From: Paenibacillus plantarum
GTDB lineage: Bacteria; Bacillota; Bacilli; Paenibacillales; NBRC-103111
Direction of reading: 5' to 3'
NCBI RefSeq assembly: GCF_013141695.1
Contig: NZ_WHNY01000026.1
Coordinates: 1-64,000, forward strand
DNA: 64,000 nucleotides
Of this stretch, positions 28,804 to 35,474 are shown piece after piece. The notes below the pieces were generated by a model. That model made no database searches and had not been told where the DNA came from. It saw only the letters and a program-made list of their open reading frames with translations. How positions within the stretch are numbered: position 1 is the first letter of the stretch; each line of letters begins with the position of its first letter. The position numbers were made by a program, and so were the translations under genes.

Positions 28804-29559
28804 CTACAGTGGCACGGTTGCCGACAACGCATGTGCGAGGATCTGAATCTCTTCTCTCGCCAAATCTTGTTTCTGTATCCATTGATGTATGGGCATCGAG
28901 CAACTAACAGCCGCTATCCAATTACCGTTCCGATCAGCAATCGGCATGGCGAAGCAGTAAAAGCCGAGCACGATTTCTTCTTGATCCATCGCATATCCTT
29001 GTTTTCTTACCATTCGAAGCTGTTCCAACAGTTCTTCTCCGCTTCGAACCGTATTCGGAGTAAAAGCTTGATAGCTTCCTTCTTCGTACAAGGCGAGCAC
29101 TTGAGCATCCTCCAAAGCAGACAGTAATACTTTACCCATCGCCGTCGCGTAGGCAAGCATACGCATGCCAGGCTCAGAGATGAGACGAACTGGCGTTGGC
29201 GCCTCTTTTTTGGCTAAATACACGAGCTCGCCTTTCTCCAATCTAGCCAACTGAAAGGTTTCACCAAGCCGCTCCACGGAGCGAGCAGCTTTCTCCTCAA
29301 ATAACTTCACTAGCGACATACCAGAGAAATATGCGTTGCCAATCACACCGAAAAAGGAGCCGAGCACATAGGTATCCCCTTTTTCTCGGATGACCCAATT
29401 CAATGTCTCCATCGTATGTAAAAGCGAAAACATCGTGCTCTTATTAATCCCCGTTGCACCGCTCAAGTCCATTAACCTAAGTTTAGAAGGCTGCTCTGCA
29501 ATTAATTGGAGAACATCTTGTGCTCTTTCTAGTGCTGGGACCCAATATTTTCTTTCCAT
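28804..29559 (-). CDS. IclR family transcriptional regulator
   Basis: A roughly 251-residue regulator: N-terminal winged HTH (about 10-70, LMDLSGATGINKSTMFSLLHTME) and a C-terminal GAF-like IclR effector domain (about 80-250). The ATG at 29565 directly abuts GAGGT, so the second ATG at 29559 is the better start. It lies upstream of the SDR-FAH genes on the same strand, with palindromic operators between. A sugar-acid intermediate is the likely ligand, by context only. Confidence 0.85.
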   Translation of the reverse strand: MERKYWVPALERAQDVLQLIAEQPSKLRLMDLSGATGINKSTMFSLLHTMETLNWVIREKGDTYVLGSFFGVIGNAYFSGMSLVKLFEEKAARSVERLGETFQLARLEKGELVYLAKKEAPTPVRLISEPGMRMLAYATAMGKVLLSALEDAQVLALYEEGSYQAFTPNTVRSGEELLEQLRMVRKQGYAMDQEEIVLGFYCFAMPIADRNGNWIAAVSCSMPIHQWIQKQDLAREEIQILAHALSATVPL

Positions 29560-29612
29560 GCGCATACCTCACTTAAACTTGACTATCCATAACCGTTTCA
29601 ATTGATCCTTTA

Positions 29613-30377
29613 TTACAGTAATTTGACCGTATCGCCGAGTCGAATTTGACCTGTTTGAATGACAGAAGCATAGACACCAAACTGCAGGTCAAAGCTTTCG
29701 TTTACTTTTTTGAGTACAGAAGGATCCTTATCCAGTGAATCTGGATCTATCGTAATCATCATACATCGCTCACAGTAGCTGTCTACCTGCAATTGTACTT
29801 CGCCAATAGAAATCTGTCGAGCTATCCATTCTCCTTCGGAGCAGGCATCGTCATCTAACGCGACTACGAAATTTCCACGAAAGCGACGTTGGTCCAAATC
29901 CTTACCGTGCAGACGCTCGAGTTTCCTTAAGCTAGCATCTGTGATAAGAAGTATGCTGGCACCATCAACGGAAAGCAGATGTGGATGTTCTGGATGCTGC
30001 TCTTTTAATCGCGACATGGTAAGGGGAGTCTTCGTTTGACTTTGAATTTCTTTCAATAGTGCGTCATCCCAACCGAATAATCGCCCATCAGCAGCTTTTA
30101 TTTGGATATCTCCGTTGAGATAACTCGCTTGATAGGTTAACATGTTAGGCATATTTCGTGCCGTAACATATCGCCACCAGCCCGATTTGGATTCATCATA
30201 AAAGGCTCCAAACCGATCCCCTAGCATCCCATAGGTTTCAATCTGACATGATGTCAAATGCTCACCGGCGAATGACTTTATGGGATACCGATTAATTTCA
30301 CTAATTTTACCAATGGTCACCTGCACAGGTCGTTCCTCCATCAATCTGATATTCCGCACACGCAACCATTTTACCAT
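29613..30377 (-). CDS. MOSC domain-containing protein
   Basis: A 254-residue protein with an N-terminal MOSC beta-barrel (about 15-110, INRYPIKSF) and the MOSC core (about 120-250). The conserved cysteine motif is YCERCMMITIDPD; in mARC/YiiM-like proteins a cysteine binds the molybdenum cofactor sulfur. It probably reduces N-hydroxylated or similar compounds. The ATG follows GAGGT by 8 bases. It is 53 bases upstream of the IclR gene on the same strand and may share transcription. Confidence 0.85.
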   Translation of the reverse strand: MVKWLRVRNIRLMEERPVQVTIGKISEINRYPIKSFAGEHLTSCQIETYGMLGDRFGAFYDESKSGWWRYVTARNMPNMLTYQASYLNGDIQIKAADGRLFGWDDALLKEIQSQTKTPLTMSRLKEQHPEHPHLLSVDGASILLITDASLRKLERLHGKDLDQRRFRGNFVVALDDDACSEGEWIARQISIGEVQLQVDSYCERCMMITIDPDSLDKDPSVLKKVNESFDLQFGVYASVIQTGQIRLGDTVKLL

Positions 30378-30429
30378 GTCGTATACCTCAGAGCTAGGTA
30401 ATGCCAGTCGCCGCGCTTACTAGTAGATG

Positions 30430-30454
30430 AAAAAAGCCACCTGATTTGGCGGCT
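30430..30454 (-). terminator. Terminator of the small membrane protein gene
   Basis: AGCCGCC/GGTGGCT stem on the minus strand followed by six Ts. It lies 42 bases past the stop at 30496. Confidence 0.7.
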
Positions 30455-30495
30455 GATCTTTATCTCTATATGGTGATGTAAATATTAGAGGTTAA

Positions 30496-30765
30496 CTACA
30501 TTTTAGAGAGTATAACCGAAGTAATCATCCCTGCGACCGGAAGCCAGAACAGATATGATTTGAGAAGTCTACCTAACCAGTTGTGTTGAGCAACTACCAT
30601 TTTTGTAGGATCGTGATTTCTTTGTAAGTCTGTTATTGCGCCTGTAGCATTCCAAGTATTCATATAATTCGACCTGCCGCCACTTCCGGGGGAAAAAAAC
30701 ATAAGCATTACCACCAAGAAACCTAGCGAGCCCATAAAAACGTAGTCAGATATTTGTTGCAACAT
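30496..30765 (-). CDS. Small membrane protein, unknown function
   Basis: An 89-residue protein with two predicted membrane segments: about residues 9-27 (MGSLGFLVVMLMFFSPG) and 70-88 (LFWLPVAGMITSVILSKM), with a polar loop of about 40 residues. I chose ATG 30765, about 9 bases after GGGAGG; the ATG at 30783 overlaps this ribosome site. I do not recognise the family. It has its own terminator. Confidence 0.75.
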   Translation of the reverse strand: MLQQISDYVFMGSLGFLVVMLMFFSPGSGGRSNYMNTWNATGAITDLQRNHDPTKMVVAQHNWLGRLLKSYLFWLPVAGMITSVILSKM

Positions 30766-30865
30766 GTTTAGCGCCCCTCCCATAGCTGATCTACATTTAA
30801 TTATATATTAAAATTTGAATTTATTCCATTTTTACCCTGTTAGGTTATCATAGAACTTCTCCCGC

Positions 30866-31231
30866 TCAACATTTGCAAATCATCAACAAGTTACCATCTG
30901 GATCCTTAAAATTAAACCAATGTCCATGTTCGATACCCGTGACGATTTCAACATTACGGTCTTTCATGAATTGATAAGCCTGCTGTATATCATCCGTGTT
31001 AAAATGGAACGCAGGATTTCTATATGTAGCATCCACATGAAATATTTTGCTGTCCAAAATAAGATTTGACCCATTATTATCCAATGGTATGCAACAAAGA
31101 TGGTCAGCGATAATATCAAATGTAGGTTCCAATCCAAGAATACCGCAATACCATTCTCTTGCGTCTCTAATGTTACTCACAGGAATAAAAATGCCTCCGA
31201 CTTTACTTAAAATAATGCCCACATTTTTCAC
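30866..31231 (-). CDS. VOC family protein (glyoxalase/bleomycin resistance fold)
   Basis: A 121-residue single VOC module with REWYCGILGLEP and the C-terminal FKDPDGNLLMI. Candidate metal ligands are His and Glu residues in CCIPLDNN, EHGHWF and the final strand. The fold covers isomerases, dioxygenases and drug-binding proteins, so the function is open. The annotated start is GTG 31231, almost touching GGGAG; GTG 31222 is better spaced. The long repeat-rich gap lies upstream. Confidence 0.82.
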   Translation of the reverse strand: MKNVGIILSKVGGIFIPVSNIRDAREWYCGILGLEPTFDIIADHLCCIPLDNNGSNLILDSKIFHVDATYRNPAFHFNTDDIQQAYQFMKDRNVEIVTGIEHGHWFNFKDPDGNLLMICKC

Positions 31232-31294
31232 ACTCCCTAATTATTAAAGTACTACGTATTAAGATCTATTGTATCATATTAATTGGTAAAATAA

Positions 31295-31387
31295 GGAGGT
31301 TCCTCGCTCAGGTGTTAGATATCTCTGCACAACGCTGAAATTGAGGAACGTGGTTCCCTATCTCAGCAACGTGCTCCTTTACCCCGC
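31295..31387. repeat. Cluster G of short mixed-orientation repeats
   Basis: Related units of about 18 bp occur as GGTTCCTCGCTCAGG (31299), GCTGAAATTGAGGAAC (31334), GGTTCCCTATCTCAGC (31352, opposite orientation) and GTGCTCCTTTACCCCGC (31371, weaker). The second and third form a hairpin around GTG. The spacing differs from arrays A-F, so this is a different repeat type. It lies upstream of the VOC gene in the 742-base gap 31232-31973. Confidence 0.6.
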
Positions 31388-31414
31388 AACCAAGACATCG
31401 TAATAGATCACAAA

Positions 31415-31439
31415 ATAAACCTGAGGCTCTGCCTCAGGT
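31415..31439 (-). terminator. Hairpin with minus-strand T-run, no assigned gene
   Basis: CCTGAGGC/GCCTCAGG perfect 8-bp stem with a 3-base loop, followed on the minus strand by TTTATTTTG. No gene on that strand ends here, so it may end a transcript from the array F region, or be a remnant. Confidence 0.6.
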
Positions 31440-31482
31440 CCTTAGTAATTACCCAATCTGATGTGTATAGGGAGGGTTGTCC

Positions 31483-31587
31483 ATGTTTCAAGATAAACAG
31501 GCGAGCATATTCTTCCCAAACCTAAAGAGTATCGCAAAAAGAGGAGGGTTGAATTTTCTAACGGACATGATAGCCTCTAATAGCTAA
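31483..31587 (+). CDS. Possible 34-aa peptide
   Basis: A short frame (start MFQDKQASIFF) follows an excellent GGGAGGG site 5-6 bases before ATG. It has no recognisable family, and its 3' end runs into the first palindrome of array F. No terminator follows. It may be a remnant or chance. Confidence 0.2.
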   Translation: MFQDKQASIFFPNLKSIAKRGGLNFLTDMIASNS

Positions 31588-31743
31588 AAATGAGGCCGTT
31601 TTGATTTTTAATGGACACCATAGGCGTTATTGACTGTTTTGTGTGGCAACATGTATGGCAAGGGACTACATAACCTCCGTGGCGTCCGTTAGCACTTGGA
31701 CTCCCTGCTTTTCTTATTAAATAACGGCCCTCCTGTCCGTAAC
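31559..31743. repeat. Palindrome array F, four units with a third core
   Basis: Units of 21 bp have centres at 31569, 31619, 31681 and 31732, spaced 50, 62 and 51 bp. Units 1-2 begin TAACGGACA and TAATGGACA; units 3-4 end GTCCGTTA and GTCCGTAA, so the pairs are inverted. The spacing equals arrays C, D and E but the core is different again. A 73-residue minus-strand frame over the last unit is not considered a gene. Confidence 0.82.
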
Positions 31744-31929
31744 TCAGAAAAAATGAAAGCTAACCTTGCATCACAACTGGTTCCCCCCTCATCTGCTCTT
31801 ATCCCAACAGCAACGGTTAACCTAATCGAAGTCTTACTACTACCCATTTTTTTTTGAAAGGGGGGCGCTTTCACAACACCCCTAACGTGATTCTCGTAAA
31901 CCCCAAACATATAAAACCTTATCTTTCAA

Positions 31930-31957
31930 AATAAGCCACACAGTACGTGTGGCTTTC
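31930..31957 (-). terminator. Terminator of the coiled-coil protein gene
   Basis: AGCCACAC/GTGTGGCT perfect 8-bp stem with a 5-base loop, then TTATTTTG on the minus strand, 17 bases after the stop. Confidence 0.85.
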
Positions 31958-31973
31958 TATATGTCTTCCTTAC

Positions 31974-33875
31974 TTAAATGCCTAAAAATTTGGCAAGTTT
32001 ATCAAGCAAACGTTGTTGGGAAGACAACTGTATCGATATCGTGTCAAATCGATTGTTCAGTAATTCTTCATTTGAAACGACTTGTTTGCTAACTGCTTCA
32101 TCGATTAGCTCATTTAATTTCTGCGTATTGATAGCGTAATTATTACGCATTTCTTGCTCTAATTCTGTGATACTTTCCTTATGTTGCTTACGTAATTCAT
32201 AGGTCACTGCATGCATCTCATTCCTAAGATTTTGCTCCAACACTTCTGTGATCTTGGGTTGAATGGTACAGAGTTCTTGTTCCATCTTCGAGATACTTTC
32301 TTGAAGTTGATTCTTTAACTCAATTGACGTGGCCTGCGTGTCACTCCTGAGGTTTTGCTCCAGAGCTTCTGTCAACTTGGGCTGAATCATAGTGACTTCT
32401 TGGAGCTCTTGTTCCAATCTGGAGACACTTTCTTGAAGTTGATTCTCTATCTCACTTGTTGTTGCCTGAATGGCACCTCTGAGATTCTGCTCCAGAGCTT
32501 CTGTCAACTTGGACTGAACAGTCGAGAGCTCTTGGAGTTCTTGCTCCAACCACAAGACACTTTCTTGTTGCTGCTTCTGCAACTCACTTGCCGATGCAAG
32601 AATTTCGTCTCTGAGGTTTTGTACGAGAGCTTCTGTCCTTTGAGGCTGAACAGTACTGAGCTCTTGGAGCTCTTGTTCCAACGTCAAGACACTATCATGC
32701 AGCTGCTTCTGTAACTCATTTGTCGTTGCCTGCATTTCACCTCTGAGATTTTGCTCTAGCAATTCTCTCAGCTTTGGCTGAACCGTATAGAACTCATGGA
32801 GTTCTTGCTCCAATGACGAGACACTTTCATGAAACTTCTTCTGTAACTCATTGGATGATGCAATTATTTCTCCTCTGAGACTTTGCTCCAGAGCTTCTGT
32901 CATCTTGAGCTGAACGGTATTGAGCTCTTGGAGCTCATCTTCTAACTTCGTGAAGCTTTCATTTTGCTGATCTTGCAGCTTCGTTGTTCCTGCGAGTAAT
33001 TCACCCTTGAGATCGTGCTCCAGTGTTTCTATCAGCTTAGGCTGAACGGTATAGAGGACATGCTGCAGTTCATTAACTTGCTCTGAAACACTCTTATATT
33101 GTATGTTGAGTACATCAATGTGAGCGGCAACTTCGCTGCTGTCATCTTGTTCAATGACCTCAGCTACCTTGCAAGTAAAAATCTTGATGATATTACGCAG
33201 TTCTGCAACTTCTTCAGAAATGCCATTAAATTGAAGATTTAAGGATTCAGCTATTTTTGTAATCCGTTCATCCTGATTAGCGTCCTTCGTGACTTCGATC
33301 ATCTTTTCCATAAATGTAAGAACAATATTGCGAAGTTCTGCGACTTCATTCGTAAGCTCATCGAACAGAACGTTGACGTCATTTTTAGTTGGCGCGACTT
33401 GTCTACCACTTGCAATAGAAGATATACCAACCAATTGACTATCATCTACTACTTCGTTTATACGCCTTGGTGTTTTAATTGCTTCTATTTTTTGCGTTAA
33501 TAACTGTACCAGGTTACGTAATTCCAAAATCTCACTACTTACAATTGGGTTAACTTTGTTGTCTACAAGTGGTTCGTTCAATTCTGGAACACTCACTGCT
33601 GAAGAAGTAACAGGTATCTCTCCACCACTAGGCGTACGAATACCTTTCTGGGACATTTCCTGTAAATGTTCGCTAATCATCTTATGTGATTTATTGGCAT
33701 CTTTCATTTTTGCAATAACTCGAAATATTTCGACTACTTCTTCTGTATATCTTAAGCCTCCTCCAACAGTGGTGGACGGAAGAAAATCAGCAAATTGTTT
33801 GGACCATTCCACGACTGTTCCTTGCGTTCTTTTGATTAAACGCGCAATCTCATTGACCTTATATGTCCTTTTCAT
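31974..33875 (-). CDS. MerR-like HTH protein with long hendecad coiled-coil repeats
   Basis: A 633-residue protein. Residues about 4-75 form a MerR-type winged HTH (YKVNEIARLIKRTQGTV, LRYTEEVVEIF), then a polar linker. From about 170 to 570 it is almost pure coiled coil: two degenerate units beginning VAELRNI, then seven units of about 44 residues (132 bp) of the type LQELSTVQPKLTEAL. Forty-four is four hendecads. A short C-terminal tail ends LLDKLAKFLGI. The layout resembles RacA or DUF3967-type chromosome-anchoring proteins, but RacA is much shorter. A DNA-binding structural role is inferred. A weak AAAGGA ribosome site precedes ATG. It is monocistronic. Confidence 0.8.
   Translation of the reverse strand: MKRTYKVNEIARLIKRTQGTVVEWSKQFADFLPSTTVGGGLRYTEEVVEIFRVIAKMKDANKSHKMISEHLQEMSQKGIRTPSGGEIPVTSSAVSVPELNEPLVDNKVNPIVSSEILELRNLVQLLTQKIEAIKTPRRINEVVDDSQLVGISSIASGRQVAPTKNDVNVLFDELTNEVAELRNIVLTFMEKMIEVTKDANQDERITKIAESLNLQFNGISEEVAELRNIIKIFTCKVAEVIEQDDSSEVAAHIDVLNIQYKSVSEQVNELQHVLYTVQPKLIETLEHDLKGELLAGTTKLQDQQNESFTKLEDELQELNTVQLKMTEALEQSLRGEIIASSNELQKKFHESVSSLEQELHEFYTVQPKLRELLEQNLRGEMQATTNELQKQLHDSVLTLEQELQELSTVQPQRTEALVQNLRDEILASASELQKQQQESVLWLEQELQELSTVQSKLTEALEQNLRGAIQATTSEIENQLQESVSRLEQELQEVTMIQPKLTEALEQNLRSDTQATSIELKNQLQESISKMEQELCTIQPKITEVLEQNLRNEMHAVTYELRKQHKESITELEQEMRNNYAINTQKLNELIDEAVSKQVVSNEELLNNRFDTISIQLSSQQRLLDKLAKFLGI
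32160..33070 (-). repeat. Seven tandem 132-bp units inside the coiled-coil gene
   Basis: Each unit encodes about 44 residues running from L-Q-E-L-x-T-V-Q-P-K through L-E-Q-N-L-R-G to S-x-x-L-E-Q-E. Middle units are the most alike; the first and last diverge, and the last lacks three residues. In-frame length implies expansion by unequal recombination. Copy number may vary between strains. Confidence 0.8.
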
Positions 33876-33987
33876 TTGTTAACGATCATATCCTTTCTTC
33901 TTATATCCCGTAGGCTTAGGCATCTATAACATGTTATTCAGGGCCATATACAAATGACAATGAATATGTGAAATAGTTAGCATCGCA

Positions 33988-34018
33988 AAGAGGCTGCCCC
34001 ATATGTAGGACAGCCTCG
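33988..34018 (-). terminator. Terminator of the formaldehyde dehydrogenase-like gene
   Basis: GAGGCTG/CAGCCTC stem extended by imperfect pairs, followed by CTTTG on the minus strand, 18 bases past the stop. Confidence 0.7.
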
Positions 34019-34035
34019 AAATAAAAAATATGAAA

Positions 34036-35250
34036 TTATTTTACAAGTCCATGTGGATCAATGACGAACTTGCGAGAAACACCACGATCAAATTCTTGAT
34101 ACGCTTGAGGCGCCTCGGCCAAAGAAATGAGAGTCGCGTTGACCGCCTTGGCAATCTGTGCTTTGCCACTAAGAATCGCCATCATCAGATCTCGGTTATA
34201 TTTCATAACCGGTGTTTGTCCCGTGACGAATGTATGTGATTTCGCCCAGCCCAAACCAAAACGAATTTTCAACGTACCGATTTTAGAATCTTCATCCACT
34301 GCACCAGGGTCCCCTGTGACATAGAGTCCCGGAATCCCCAAGCTGCCTCCTGCACGCGTAACTTCCATAATGGAATTGAGCACGGTTGCTGGTGCTTCAC
34401 CATGCGCTTTGCCATGACCATGGGCTTCAAAGCCTACGCAATCAATCGCGGAGTCCACTTCAGGAGAGCCCAGAATCTGGTCGATTTGCCCGGCTAGATC
34501 CGCATTCTCACGCAGATTAACGGTTTCGCAGCCAAAGCTTTTGGCTTGTGCTAAGCGCTCTGCATTCAGATCCCCAACAATGACAACCGCAGCCCCTAGC
34601 AACTGTGCAGAATGCGCAGCAGCAAGACCAACTGGACCCGCCCCAGCTACGTATACGGTCGAGCCTGGACGAACGCCTGCACTAACAGCGCCATGATAAC
34701 CTGTTGGGAAAATATCAGAAAGCATCGTCAAATCTAGAATTTTCTCCATCGCTTTCTCTTTGTCCGGGAATTTCAGCAGCTGAAAATCGGCATAAGGAAC
34801 CATCACATATTCGGATTGTCCACCAACCCATCCACCCATATCCACATAACCATAAGCAGAACCTGGACGATCTGGATTTACATTCAAGCAAACATTGGTA
34901 TTCCGCTCTCTACAACTACGGCATCGACCACAGGCAATATTAAAAGGTACGGAAACAAGGTCTCCCTTTTTGATAAACTCGACATCACGACCTACTTCAA
35001 TGACTTCCCCCGTAATTTCATGACCTAGAATAAGCCCTGAGGGTGCGGTTGTACGCCCCCTTACCATATGCTGATCACTGCCGCAAATGTTGGTCGTTAC
35101 GACTTTAAGAATAACACCATGCTCACATTTTCTACCGACATTCAAAGGATTAACGCCAGGTCCATCTTTTAGTACTAATTCTGGATAATCGGTGTCACGA
35201 ATTTCAACACTTCCTGGTTTGCTGTAAACAACTGCTTTATTTCCTGCCAT
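34036..35250 (-). CDS. fdhA: Glutathione-independent formaldehyde dehydrogenase-like zinc alcohol dehydrogenase
   Basis: A 404-residue zinc-containing MDR matching the length of Pseudomonas putida FdhA (398). The catalytic zinc site is ICGSDQH with GHEITGEV, the structural zinc cysteines are in CGRCRSCRERNTNVC, and the NAD fold has GAGPVGLAAAHSAQLLGA. The family oxidises formaldehyde with tightly bound NAD or dismutates aldehydes. The start follows GGGGAAG. It is monocistronic, upstream of the coiled-coil gene. The natural aldehyde in this organism is not certain. Confidence 0.88.
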   Translation of the reverse strand: MAGNKAVVYSKPGSVEIRDTDYPELVLKDGPGVNPLNVGRKCEHGVILKVVTTNICGSDQHMVRGRTTAPSGLILGHEITGEVIEVGRDVEFIKKGDLVSVPFNIACGRCRSCRERNTNVCLNVNPDRPGSAYGYVDMGGWVGGQSEYVMVPYADFQLLKFPDKEKAMEKILDLTMLSDIFPTGYHGAVSAGVRPGSTVYVAGAGPVGLAAAHSAQLLGAAVVIVGDLNAERLAQAKSFGCETVNLRENADLAGQIDQILGSPEVDSAIDCVGFEAHGHGKAHGEAPATVLNSIMEVTRAGGSLGIPGLYVTGDPGAVDEDSKIGTLKIRFGLGWAKSHTFVTGQTPVMKYNRDLMMAILSGKAQIAKAVNATLISLAEAPQAYQEFDRGVSRKFVIDPHGLVK

Positions 35251-35409
35251 CTTCTCTTCTTCCCCTCACACAGTAGTTATGCTGAGTTAGTCCCATTCAT
35301 AAACAGTGTCTAAGATCGCAAAAGCTCGGAAGTAACGCAAACACAAGAATACTATTCTCCCTTCTCACCTATTATCCTGCCTGTACGCCATGAAAATGAT
35401 AGCGATTAC

Positions 35410-35450
35410 AAAATAAATCAAGAACGCACAGCCAAGCTGTTGCGCTCTTG
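35410..35450 (-). terminator. Terminator of the PL6 lyase gene
   Basis: CAAGAGCGCAACAGC / GCTGTGCGTTCTTG stem with few mismatches on the minus strand followed by a T-rich stretch, about 25 bases after the stop. Confidence 0.85.
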
Positions 35451-35474
35451 ATGGATAACTCTCTTTAAACGAAC

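Noticed and set aside
31689..31910. 73-residue minus-strand reading frame
   Set aside because: It overlaps the last unit of array F, has no ribosome site and a composition unlike nearby proteins.
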